A stretch of 9,611 nt of DNA from JAMCTM01 sp023473545. Lineage in GTDB: Bacteria > Patescibacteriota > Microgenomatia > Levybacterales > UBA12049. How positions within the stretch are numbered: the first letter of the stretch is position 1; each line of letters starts with the position of its first letter. Under the pieces are notes generated by a model, which did no database searches, was not told where the DNA came from, and saw only the letters and a list, made by a program, of their open reading frames with translations. Positions 1 through 6,140 of the stretch are shown in pieces. The stretch is from positions 1 to 9,611 of the forward strand of contig JAMCXO010000003.1 in NCBI GenBank assembly GCA_023473545.1. Direction: 5' to 3'. The position numbers were made by a program, and so were the translations under genes.

Positions 1-1034
1 TTCCGGGCACCCAATCAAACGGGGCAGTAAGAGGAACAGCGGGAAGCAACACAACCCTAACTTATGAAGACGCGATGGCCATCGCCTCCTCGCCTCTGGT
101 AACCGATGTCCAAACTGTTTCGCCGCAGTTTTCAAGATTCGCGCAGGTCACAACCGGCAGCAACAACATCAATACCCAGGTGCTGGGAGTAACCCAGTCC
201 TACCAGAGGGTTCGGAATATAACTATGGAAAATGGCACTTTCATTTCCAAAGAGGACAATCAATCCATAAGAAAGGTTGCTGTCCTGGGGCCTCAGGCAG
301 CGGCGGATCTCTTCGGAGCGGGCACTAATCCAATCGGACAAACTATACGCATTAAGGGAATCTCTTTTCGGATAATAGGAATCACCCAGTCAAAAGGCGG
401 AAGCGGATTCATAAACCAGGATGATATTGTGTTTGTCCCTCTTTTTACCGCCCAAAAATTGCTCTTTGGCGCTGACTACCTCAGCAATATTTCCGTCCAG
501 GCAAAATCGTCTAAGGTGATGACGCAGGCGGAAAATCAAATCGGCTATCTGCTTTTGGCCAGGCATAAACTTTCAGATCCCGCCAACGCGGATTTTAGTA
601 TTTTGTCTCAGGCGGATATCTTAAACGCGGCCTCCCAGGTAACCGGAACTTTCACCGCGCTTTTATCGGGGATTGCCGCTATTTCTCTTTTGGTCGGCGG
701 CATCGGCATCATGAACATCATGCTTGTGACGGTAACAGAACGCACCCGGGAAATAGGACTAAGAAAAGCGCTGGGGGCAAAAAAAGAAAATGTTGTAATC
801 CAGTTTTTAGTCGAAGCAATCATCTTGACGATCATGGGGGGAATATTCGGCATGATAATTGGAATTGCTATCTCCTATATTATCTCTTCTCTTATCTCAC
901 TCCCATTTGTGCTGTCTTGGTCTTCGATACTGTTGGCAATCGCCGTATCCGGAACAATAGGTGTTATTTTTGGCTGGTATCCTGCCCAAAAAGCGGCCAA
1001 TCTTTCTCCAATTGAGGCATTAAGATATGAATAG
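1..1034 (+). CDS. MacB/FtsX-type ABC transporter permease, C-terminal part (5'-partial)
   Basis: The reading frame is open from position 3, so the gene begins before the window and 343 residues are visible; the ATG at 75 is internal. The first ~190 residues look like the extracytoplasmic MacB_PCD domain (VLGPQAAADLFG, IGQTIRIKGISFRIIG). They are followed by a classic FtsX domain with three hydrophobic helices: SLLVGGIGIMNIMLVTVTER, then the TREIGLRKALGA cytoplasmic loop, two further helices, and the family-typical ending PAQKAANLSPIEALRYE. Such permeases pair with a MacB/LolD-type ATPase and use ATP hydrolysis to transmit force to extracytoplasmic substrates or partners such as peptides, lipoproteins or macrolides. 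The ATPase and adaptor are presumably upstream and unseen. The substrate cannot be told from sequence. The next gene starts 52 bases downstream on the same strand. Family assignment is secure; the specific role is not. Confidence 0.93.
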   Translation, partial: PGTQSNGAVRGTAGSNTTLTYEDAMAIASSPLVTDVQTVSPQFSRFAQVTTGSNNINTQVLGVTQSYQRVRNITMENGTFISKEDNQSIRKVAVLGPQAAADLFGAGTNPIGQTIRIKGISFRIIGITQSKGGSGFINQDDIVFVPLFTAQKLLFGADYLSNISVQAKSSKVMTQAENQIGYLLLARHKLSDPANADFSILSQADILNAASQVTGTFTALLSGIAAISLLVGGIGIMNIMLVTVTERTREIGLRKALGAKKENVVIQFLVEAIILTIMGGIFGMIIGIAISYIISSLISLPFVLSWSSILLAIAVSGTIGVIFGWYPAQKAANLSPIEALRYE

Positions 1035-1051
1035 ATTATTTCTAAAAAAAT

Positions 1052-1064
1052 CTGTCTTAGACAG
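1052..1064 (+). repeat. Short inverted repeat in the MacB-DUF5666 intergenic gap
   Basis: CTGTC-TTA-GACAG is a perfect 5-bp inverted repeat with a 3-base centre. It ends 7 bases before the Shine-Dalgarno sequence of the next gene. It could be a small RNA hairpin in the intercistronic leader or an operator-like palindrome, but it is short enough to be chance. Confidence 0.35.
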
Positions 1065-1071
1065 GTTAGAA

Positions 1072-1080
1072 AGGGGGTGA
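1072..1080 (+). promoter_or_regulatory. Strong Shine-Dalgarno site
   Basis: AGGGGGTGA matches the ideal AGGAGGTGA apart from one A-to-G change, which still forms a G:U wobble with the 16S tail. It lies 6 bases before the ATG at 1087 and fixes that start. The identical 9-mer precedes the small ORF at 7924. Confidence 0.8.
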
Positions 1081-1086
1081 AAACAA

Positions 1087-1482
1087 ATGAATTCTAAAAC
1101 AAAGGTTATGGTTTTTGCTATCGTGATCATTGTCGGCCTGGCTGGGTTTTTTGCGGGAATGGAATATAAGAAACACCCAGGCAATACCCACCCTCACAAC
1201 CGACAATTATATCTAACAGGCAAGAAACACAAACTTGGAAAAAATGCCAGGATACCGGTGCGGGGACAAATTATCGCGACAGGAAGCGGAACTATCACCG
1301 TGCAAATGCCCGATGGAACAAGCAAAATAATTGTCCTTTCAGGCAATACCAAAATTACCAAATCAATTAAGGGATCTGCGAATGATCTTAAAAAGGGCGA
1401 GAGAATTCTGGTAATCGGAAAGAAGAGTGCAAATGGTTCCGTTACCGCCGAGAATATAGAGTTAAATCTATTCCAAAAATAA
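1087..1482 (+). CDS. Membrane-anchored DUF5666-like small protein
   Basis: This is a 131-residue protein. Residues ~5-26 form one hydrophobic helix after a short positive N-terminus, so the rest is probably outside the membrane. A basic, His/Lys-rich linker (~27-55) leads into a ~75-residue beta-rich domain. That domain has the pattern RGQIIATGSGTITVQMPDG, an NTKIT strand, then DLKKGERILVIG and a closing AENIEL strand. This spacing resembles DUF5666 (small OB-like beta-barrel, function unknown). The start is fixed by the Shine-Dalgarno site at 1072-1080. It follows the MacB-type permease by 52 bases with no terminator between, so co-transcription is likely and it may be an accessory of that transporter (inference). 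The operon ends at the hairpin at 1507-1541. Function is not assigned. Confidence 0.85.
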   Translation: MNSKTKVMVFAIVIIVGLAGFFAGMEYKKHPGNTHPHNRQLYLTGKKHKLGKNARIPVRGQIIATGSGTITVQMPDGTSKIIVLSGNTKITKSIKGSANDLKKGERILVIGKKSANGSVTAENIELNLFQK

Positions 1483-1506
1483 CCCGCGCGGCGCCTCTAA
1501 ATAAAC

Positions 1507-1541
1507 TTTAAACTCCGGGGACAAAACCCCCGGAGTTTAAA
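1507..1541. terminator. Bidirectional hairpin terminator
   Basis: A perfect 14-bp stem (TTTAAACTCCGGGG at 1507-1520 with its complement at 1528-1541) surrounds a 7-base loop. It lies between two convergent genes (ends at 1482 and 1567). The GC core flanked by A/T bases gives U-rich 3' sides in both directions, although the outside U-tracts are weak. It probably terminates both the MacB operon and the flavin operon. Confidence 0.8.
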
Positions 1542-1566
1542 AAACCGCGATTTTATGGCTAATTAC

Positions 1567-3096
1567 CTAAGTTTTGTAACCGGGAAAAAAATCCAACTTT
1601 ATATTACTGCTTTTTATGCCCAAGGCTTTTAAAATATCTTTAAAATTATCAACCATAAGCTGAGGACCGGAAATGTAAAACAGCCTGTTTTTATAATCGG
1701 GAATCTCCTGCCTTAACATCTCATCTGTCAGATACCCCCTTAATCCCTCCCAGTCATCCGGAATCTCGGAACCGGTAAGAACGTATAATGTTTTTACCCC
1801 AAAAGTCTTCGCTTGGGAAAAAATATCCCCAAAAAGGATGTCGTCTTTTGTTTTATTGGCATACAGAAGAACTATATCGCATTTTAACTTCTTATCCGCG
1901 ATAAATTTAATCATGCTTCTGAAAGGAGCAATTCCAATGCCGCCTGCTATAAAAACCAGGGGAGTCTCTAAATTAGGCGGAAGAACAAAATCTCCGGCTA
2001 CCTGGGAGGCCAAAATCTTTTGACCCTCACTCATGGCGGCAAGAGAATTTTTATAAGAACTTGAGGGGGTAGAAAATCTTACGGCCATAATTAAATCTTG
2101 CTCTGTGGGAGAAGAGGCAATAGTAAAATACCGCCTGTTTCCCCTTAAGTCAACATTTTTATGGGGAAGAGTCCATTCCATGTACTGTCCGGGTCTAAAT
2201 TTAAATGCCCCATCCGATTTAAAACCAAAAACAAATATGTTCGGGGCAGGCCTTTTTTTAAACCTAAGAGACAAAAGCAGTCTATAGTTTGGACTGATGA
2301 TATAGGAAAACGCGTTGCCGATGCAAAGGGAGGCTTCCGGGGTAAAGACAATATTGAATAATCTTAACTGCGGCGTTGAGTAAAGAAACGCCGTAAGATA
2401 TGAATAATACCTCTGGTTTTTTTTGTTTGGAGGAGAAGTTAACGGCTCTGTAAGCATCACGAACGCGAAAAAAAACAGCGGGGAGTGAAAAATAGAAGCA
2501 GTCCACGTCTCAAAAATAGATGAGACCGTGCCAAAGGTAAATAAAGATGACAGCGCGCTAATAACGGCAAAGAAGGCCAGAAAAGAAAAAACAAGACCCT
2601 CGCGCTGAATCTTGCGCGTCAGAAGAACCCCGCCTGCAAAAACAAAAGGAAGCATAGCGGGATTACCAATCCACCAGGTAGCGCTAAAATTGGGAGACAA
2701 AAAAGAAAGCAAGGCAACCGACACTGCCGCGGGATTAAAGATATGCCGTTTCTTAACGGCAAGCAAATATTTTGATCCCATGGCAAAAACCGACGCCAAT
2801 AAGATAAAAAACGTATCCGCCGGAAAATTTAGAGGAATAATTAAAACCAGAATTAACGCGGTGATAAAAACCGATTCCGTATTGGGCCAGGCTTTAAAAA
2901 GCTTGGCAAAAATATAGTTCGAGGCTAAACAGGCAGCAAAAGCGCTCAACCCGTTAAGCAAAAAACCAAAAGGATCGTAGGAAAGTATCCCTGTCAAACT
3001 AAACAAAAAAGCCAAGACAACCAGGCCAATCAAATAATACAGGGTAAGCCTGTACATGGTTATTTTATTTAGAAAAGAATCCGCGATTCTTATCAT
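1567..3096 (-). CDS. RnfD/NqrB-like membrane protein fused to a ferredoxin-NAD(P)+ reductase module
   Basis: This 509-residue fusion has two halves. Residues ~15-275 contain about eight hydrophobic segments with NqrB/RnfD signatures: HIFNPAAVSVALLSF (~118-132) and MLTEPLTSPPNKK (~214-226, matching the ATDPVTSP region of RnfD). Residues ~281-509 are an FNR-type flavoprotein: RPGQYMEW (~301), FAD-binding RRYFTIASSP (~321), NAD(P)-binding GGIGIAPFRSM (~385), and the FYISGPQLMVDNF segment (~473). The C-terminus ends at PGYKT, so no 2Fe-2S domain is attached. No canonical SGAT flavinylation motif is visible in the membrane half; SATWW (138-142) is the nearest sequence. Expected role: NAD(P)H is oxidised by the cytosolic FNR half and electrons cross the membrane through the RnfD-like half. 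It is the last gene of the operon, and its ATG overlaps the upstream apbE stop (ATGA), indicating translational coupling. Direction of electron flow is inferred. Confidence 0.9.
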   Translation of the reverse strand: MIRIADSFLNKITMYRLTLYYLIGLVVLAFLFSLTGILSYDPFGFLLNGLSAFAACLASNYIFAKLFKAWPNTESVFITALILVLIIPLNFPADTFFILLASVFAMGSKYLLAVKKRHIFNPAAVSVALLSFLSPNFSATWWIGNPAMLPFVFAGGVLLTRKIQREGLVFSFLAFFAVISALSSLFTFGTVSSIFETWTASIFHSPLFFFAFVMLTEPLTSPPNKKNQRYYSYLTAFLYSTPQLRLFNIVFTPEASLCIGNAFSYIISPNYRLLLSLRFKKRPAPNIFVFGFKSDGAFKFRPGQYMEWTLPHKNVDLRGNRRYFTIASSPTEQDLIMAVRFSTPSSSYKNSLAAMSEGQKILASQVAGDFVLPPNLETPLVFIAGGIGIAPFRSMIKFIADKKLKCDIVLLYANKTKDDILFGDIFSQAKTFGVKTLYVLTGSEIPDDWEGLRGYLTDEMLRQEIPDYKNRLFYISGPQLMVDNFKDILKALGIKSSNIKLDFFPGYKT

Positions 3097-3836
3097 GTCT
3101 GCAATATGTACTTTTTAAATCCGCTGGTAGAAAAAGCCTGTCTGCCGTCAACAATCATATAGGCCTCGAGGTTCCTCCTGTCTTCTAAAAAATTAATTCC
3201 GTCTCTTCCCATCGCGAATGCGGCGGTGGCAAACCTGTCCGCGTCGTAGACGTCCCGGGCAATAACCGTTATGCTTGCTATTTCATTGGCTTTTCTTCCT
3301 GTTAAAGGATTATAGATATGGCTCCCCCTTATATATGTTCCGGATGTGGCGATACCCATGTCTTCAAGCTCAAGAACCTTCACGATTTCCGTCTGGCTAA
3401 AGGGGTTTTTTATCCCTACCCTCCATTTCGTGCCTTTTTCCTTCCTGCCGCATAATTGTATATCCGATCCTATATCCAGGTAAAAATTACTGTATCCTTT
3501 CCTTTTTAAAATCTTTGCCGCTTGGCGTATCGCGAATCCCTTTACTAATCCGGATGGATCAAGTTTCCCGTTGCCGCGGATATCAAAGTAACCGTTGGTG
3601 TCTAATTTAGTTTTTTCGCAAAGCATAAGAATCTTCTTCATATCCTCCCCGCAGTCTTTAATATTAATCAAGCCTTGGTTAACCTTAGATATTTCACTGT
3701 CTTTTTTATACGTACTGAAGGTGTCGTCTATGTAGCAAAGGTAAGAAAAAACTTCTTTAATGTCATCTGGATTAAAGAGGCTGTCCCGAATATCAATTGT
3801 AACAGGCATACCCATGATTATTTTCTGCTCTCTCAT
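3093..3836 (-). CDS. apbE: FAD:protein FMN transferase (ApbE family)
   Basis: ApbE moves FMN from FAD onto a Ser/Thr of a target protein by a phosphodiester bond. The 247-residue protein carries the family motifs: MGMPVTIDI at the start (8-16), DTFSTYKKDSEISKVN (38-53), KLDPSGLVKGFA (91-102), LDIGSDIQLCG (120-130), ATSGTYIRG (163-171) followed by HIYNPLTGRK (173-182), and DADRFATAAFAMG (198-210), which holds the Mg2+-binding region. It is short for the family (usually ~300-350) because it begins directly at the catalytic core. No signal peptide or lipobox is present, and the upstream in-frame stop at 3852-3854 leaves no room for one. It starts 2 bases after the FMN-binding-protein gene and overlaps the RnfD-FNR gene by 4, so its substrate is almost certainly the neighbouring FMN-binding domain. 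Confidence 0.95.
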   Translation of the reverse strand: MREQKIIMGMPVTIDIRDSLFNPDDIKEVFSYLCYIDDTFSTYKKDSEISKVNQGLINIKDCGEDMKKILMLCEKTKLDTNGYFDIRGNGKLDPSGLVKGFAIRQAAKILKRKGYSNFYLDIGSDIQLCGRKEKGTKWRVGIKNPFSQTEIVKVLELEDMGIATSGTYIRGSHIYNPLTGRKANEIASITVIARDVYDADRFATAAFAMGRDGINFLEDRRNLEAYMIVDGRQAFSTSGFKKYILQT

Positions 3837-3838
3837 GT

Positions 3839-4312
3839 TTAGCTCGCGTTTTTCAAGGCCTCTTGCAAAGATCTCTGAAACGCCGCGCTTGTCTGGGACG
3901 CTCCTGTTACTATATCAACCTGGGCGCTTTGAGATTTAAGTGCCTCGGATACCAATATGGGCATAACCTGACTGCTTATATACCGGGATGTTCCGTTATC
4001 GTTTGGGTACTGAAGAAACGAAACAGTCTTTATTTTTCCCCCGGCGATTACGGCCTGAACCTGAACACTGCCATAATACGCGTCCTCCACACTGCCTGTA
4101 TAGGTACCGTCTTTGTATGCCTGGTTTGTCTGCGGGGCAGTTGGAGCAGTAATTGTATTATTCGAAGAAGAGGTGTTATTCCCCGACGGAAAAGAGGCCT
4201 TTGACTGATTTATAATTCGGTGCTTATTGCCGCTGTTATCGGCTAGGTTTCTAAGCAGTATCAAAAGCCCAAAAACCAAAAGCACGGCCGTAATGCGTAA
4301 ATATTGTTTCAT
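3839..4312 (-). CDS. Membrane-anchored FMN-binding domain protein (RnfG/NqrC-like)
   Basis: This 157-residue protein has one N-terminal helix (~7-20, preceded by Lys/Arg). A low-complexity Ser/Asn/Thr/Pro linker follows (~35-62), then an FMN_bind domain (~64-157). The domain shows the start pattern YKDGTYTGS, a YGSVQVQAVIAGGKIKTVSF strand pair, and the flavinylation motif DIVTGASQTSAAF near residues 133-145. In this family ApbE links FMN to the last residue of the D-x-x-[ST]-G-A-[TS] motif; here it is Ser instead of the usual Thr. The linker and anchor suggest the flavin is held outside the cytoplasmic membrane, as in RnfG, NqrC and PplA. It is the first gene of the operon, 2 bases ahead of apbE. 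The ribosome-binding site is weak (AAGAAAG). It is probably the electron-carrying end of the module; the final acceptor is unknown. Confidence 0.9.
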   Translation of the reverse strand: MKQYLRITAVLLVFGLLILLRNLADNSGNKHRIINQSKASFPSGNNTSSSNNTITAPTAPQTNQAYKDGTYTGSVEDAYYGSVQVQAVIAGGKIKTVSFLQYPNDNGTSRYISSQVMPILVSEALKSQSAQVDIVTGASQTSAAFQRSLQEALKNAS

Positions 4313-4371
4313 AATCTTTCTTATGATAAAACTAATAACTGAAAAATAGCTTAAAGTAAACCCCCTTGGCT

Positions 4372-4377
4372 ATTATA
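4372..4377 (-). promoter_or_regulatory. Probable -10 box of the flavin operon
   Basis: On the minus strand a perfect TATAAT runs from 4377 to 4372, giving a start near 4365 and a leader of about 50 bases before the ATG at 4312. The -35 region is only a T-run with no good TTGACA at 17 bp. No FMN-riboswitch-like structure was recognised in the leader. Confidence 0.5.
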
Positions 4378-4386
4378 CAATTTTGA

Positions 4387-4412
4387 TTTGACAAAAAAAA
4401 TTTGACAAAAAA
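4387..4412 (+). repeat. Tandem TTTGACA-A(n) repeat
   Basis: TTTGACA followed by an A-run occurs twice, at 4387 and 4401, exactly 14 bases apart. Each copy contains a perfect TTGACA -35 box. The second is positioned as the -35 of the gene at 4441; the first has only a poor -10 partner. It sits between the divergent flavin operon and COG4315 gene. Confidence 0.6.
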
Positions 4413-4433
4413 TTTAATATCCTCTATTATAAT
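4402..4433 (+). promoter_or_regulatory. Promoter of the COG4315 gene, predicted leaderless
   Basis: TTGACA at 4402-4407, a 17-bp spacer, then TATTAT at 4425-4430 overlapping a perfect TATAAT at 4428-4433. Either -10 box predicts transcription starting at about 4437-4441, which is at or within 4 bases of the ATG at 4441. No Shine-Dalgarno sequence can fit, so the mRNA should be leaderless. Confidence 0.7.
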
Positions 4434-4440
4434 CACACAT

Positions 4441-4938
4441 ATGAAAAAGCAAACCATGCTCCTGGCAATAGTTGTCATAGCGATACTTTTAGCTTTTCTT
4501 TATCTGGAACGGCACAGAATAAAAGGTATGCTGGCCGGCTCATTGTCTCAACCAACCGCTGTTAAACAAAATCCAATTCCCTCCGCCCCGACTTCTTCGG
4601 CTAATTCAGCAAAGACCAAGATTGTCATCAAAAAAAAGAATCCCGTCAAAGGCATTTACCTAAGTGATCCTGAGGGAAAAACCCTGTATGTCTTTGACAA
4701 AGACAGCAAGGGAGTAAGCAACTGTCACGGTGTGTGCGCTCAGCTTTGGCCGCCTTTTGTTGATGGCTCAAGAACGATCCCTCCTCTGCCTAAAAATATA
4801 AGCCTGATCAAAAGATCCGACGGCTTTATGCAGTACGCCTGGAAAGGAAGACCCCTTTATTACTATTCAAGAGACACGAAACCCGGAGATATCAAAGGAG
4901 ACGGCATTGGCAACTTGTGGCACATAATCACATTTTAA
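4441..4938 (+). CDS. Membrane-anchored COG4315 secreted-repeat protein
   Basis: This is a 165-residue protein starting at ATG 4441. A TTG at 4402 is in frame but is itself the -35 box, so it is rejected. A hydrophobic helix (~5-20) after MKKQ acts as signal or anchor; no lipobox Cys is seen. A Pro/Ser/Lys-rich linker leads into a C-terminal domain with two copies of the Yx(FWY)xxD motif that defines this family: LYVFDKD and YYYSRD. Between them lie CHGVC (CxxxC) and QLWPPF, and the end is GDGIGNLWHIITF. This matches 'secreted repeat of unknown function' (Lipoprotein_15, COG4315). The two Cys could form a disulphide or bind a metal. Biochemical function is unknown. It is divergent from the flavin operon and shares its intergenic region, and both proteins are predicted extracytoplasmic, so a role in the same redox process is possible but inferred. 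Confidence 0.88.
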   Translation: MKKQTMLLAIVVIAILLAFLYLERHRIKGMLAGSLSQPTAVKQNPIPSAPTSSANSAKTKIVIKKKNPVKGIYLSDPEGKTLYVFDKDSKGVSNCHGVCAQLWPPFVDGSRTIPPLPKNISLIKRSDGFMQYAWKGRPLYYYSRDTKPGDIKGDGIGNLWHIITF

Positions 4939-4945
4939 TCCACGG

Positions 4946-5281
4946 TTAGAATCCCAAATTCTGATACTGCATCATCTGTAGATTTACTTCTTTATTTATA
5001 TTCGAAATTAAGCCAACAGAAATCCATACCGTGATAATTGTGGAAACAGCTGTTAAGATTAAGGCAGTTAATCCGACTCTTTTCTTAGCCTGATCTGCCT
5101 GTAAAAGATATTTTATACCGGGAAAAAGACCAAGAGGAGGCAAAAACACACTAAGCAGATAAATACCCAACCGGGTAGAAAAAGGAACCCCGCTAGAATT
5201 ATTTAGCCTGGCTCCGCAGCGGGGACAATAGGAAAAATTTTCCGATAGGGGAGAGCCGCAAACCGCGCATTTATTCTCCAT
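4946..5281 (-). CDS. Zinc-ribbon protein with two transmembrane helices
   Basis: This 111-residue protein begins with a zinc ribbon, C5-x2-C8 and C19-x2-C22 (KCAVCGSP and YCPRCGAR). A short Ser/Asn linker follows, then two hydrophobic segments (~38-58 and ~68-92) joined by a basic loop (QADQAKKR). The tail is short and polar. Zinc ribbons on small membrane proteins are common in bacteria, and the role of this one is not known. It converges on the COG4315 gene with only 7 bases between stops and no hairpin there. It is divergent from the hydrolase gene at 5403. No convincing Shine-Dalgarno site precedes the ATG; a TATACT-like sequence abuts the start codon on the minus strand, so the promoter is unclear. 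Confidence 0.8.
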   Translation of the reverse strand: MENKCAVCGSPLSENFSYCPRCGARLNNSSGVPFSTRLGIYLLSVFLPPLGLFPGIKYLLQADQAKKRVGLTALILTAVSTIITVWISVGLISNINKEVNLQMMQYQNLGF

Positions 5282-5321
5282 AGTATATATTTGGAATTAA
5301 CCGCGATAAAAGTATGCCATG

Positions 5322-5352
5322 AATCTTTTAAGATTTCAAGATTTAAAATCTT
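5322..5352. repeat. Paired AATCTT/AAGATT palindromes, possible operator
   Basis: Two inverted repeats lie side by side: AATCTT-TT-AAGATT (5322-5335) and AAGATTT-A-AAATCTT (5338-5352). They share the half-site AAGATT and cover the region where the -35 of the 5403 operon would sit. This arrangement fits a repressor site, but the sequence is AT-rich and chance cannot be excluded. Confidence 0.4.
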
Positions 5353-5365
5353 CCATAAATATCTA

Positions 5366-5374
5366 TGGTATACT
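5366..5374 (+). promoter_or_regulatory. Extended -10 promoter of the hydrolase-ABC operon
   Basis: TGG-TATACT is an extended -10 element (TGn plus a 5/6 match). It predicts a start near 5381 and a leader of about 22 bases to the ATG at 5403. No good -35 is present at 17 bp, as is usual for extended -10 promoters. The leader has only a weak GGATGA ribosome-binding site. Confidence 0.55.
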
Positions 5375-5402
5375 AATTACAGTCGGATGATAAAATAACA
5401 GT

Positions 5403-6140
5403 ATGGAAAAAACAATTACGCTTTTTACTGGGGAGACTTCTTTTCCGGCGTATTTGACAACGGAACAAAACAAGGCTCAGGCGATTATTTTAATCCATGA
5501 AATCTGGGGATTAAACAACCATATAAAAGATGTTTCGCAAAGACTAAAAAAAGAGGGCTACACTGTTCTTGCGCCTGATCTTTTTACCGGCACGCCGGTT
5601 GAGGGAAAATTTACCGAATTTGCAATCGTAAGAGTTCGGAAAGCAAAAAGCAGGGAGGAAGCAGAATCCCTTATGTCGCCTGTCTTATCTGTTATTAATT
5701 CCCCGGAATTTAAAGAAAAAACCGTAAAAAGGCTGAAGAAATGTTTTGCCTATCTAAAAGATCAAGGCTGTTCAAAAATTGCCGTCATGGGTTTCTGCTT
5801 TGGCGGAACATACAGTTTCCTCCTGGCTGCTGCGGAACCGGAACTATCCGCCTGTATCCCGTTTTACGGTCAATCTCCTATTGCCGAAAACGCAAAAAAA
5901 ATTTCCTGTCCTATCCTTGCGTTCTACGGAGAGAATGATACCAGACTTATCGAAGCATTACCCGCCTTCAAAAAGGAGATGAAAAAATATCATAAAAATT
6001 TTGAAGCCATTATCTATCCTCGATGCGGCCATGCTTTTTTTAACGACACAAATCCCGCCGCCTATAACAAAGAGGCCTCAAAAGACGCGTGGAAGCGCCT
6101 ATTGCGATTTTTCGCAATATACGTAAAGCATGAAAAATGA
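5403..6140 (+). CDS. Dienelactone hydrolase family alpha/beta-hydrolase
   Basis: This 245-residue protein matches the family's usual length. The Cys-Asp-His triad is visible: Cys132 in GFCFGGTYS, Asp179 in YGENDTR, and His210 in YPRCGHAFFND. The conserved Glu33 of HEIWGLNNHI, which interacts with the nucleophile in dienelactone hydrolase, is also present. LAPDLFTG and the VKRLKKCFAYLKDQG helix are family-typical. No signal peptide is present, so it is cytosolic. These enzymes hydrolyse ester or lactone bonds. A chlorocatechol pathway is unlikely without neighbours for it, so the true substrate is unknown. It is the first gene of a three-gene operon, and its last 11 bases overlap the start of the ABC ATPase gene. 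The link suggests a detoxification or export role for the operon, which is inference. Confidence 0.92.
   Translation: MEKTITLFTGETSFPAYLTTEQNKAQAIILIHEIWGLNNHIKDVSQRLKKEGYTVLAPDLFTGTPVEGKFTEFAIVRVRKAKSREEAESLMSPVLSVINSPEFKEKTVKRLKKCFAYLKDQGCSKIAVMGFCFGGTYSFLLAAAEPELSACIPFYGQSPIAENAKKISCPILAFYGENDTRLIEALPAFKKEMKKYHKNFEAIIYPRCGHAFFNDTNPAAYNKEASKDAWKRLLRFFAIYVKHEK

Noticed and set aside
75..77. ATG 75 as the start of the MacB-type gene
   Set aside because: The same frame is open to the window edge and encodes family-like sequence (NTTLTYEDAMAI) upstream, so the gene is 5'-partial.
4313..4371. Possible FMN riboswitch in the leader of the flavin operon
   Set aside because: The leader is only about 50 bases, too short for the RFN element, and none of its conserved blocks was seen.
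4402..4440. TTG start at 4402, giving a 13-residue extension of the COG4315 protein
   Set aside because: The TTG is the first part of the TTGACA -35 box and the extension would be read through the -10 box. ATG 4441 is followed by a normal signal-anchor start.
5387..5398. Three-codon mini-ORF (ATG ATA AAA TAA) ahead of the hydrolase gene
   Set aside because: It is too short and has no ribosome-binding site of its own; likely chance.
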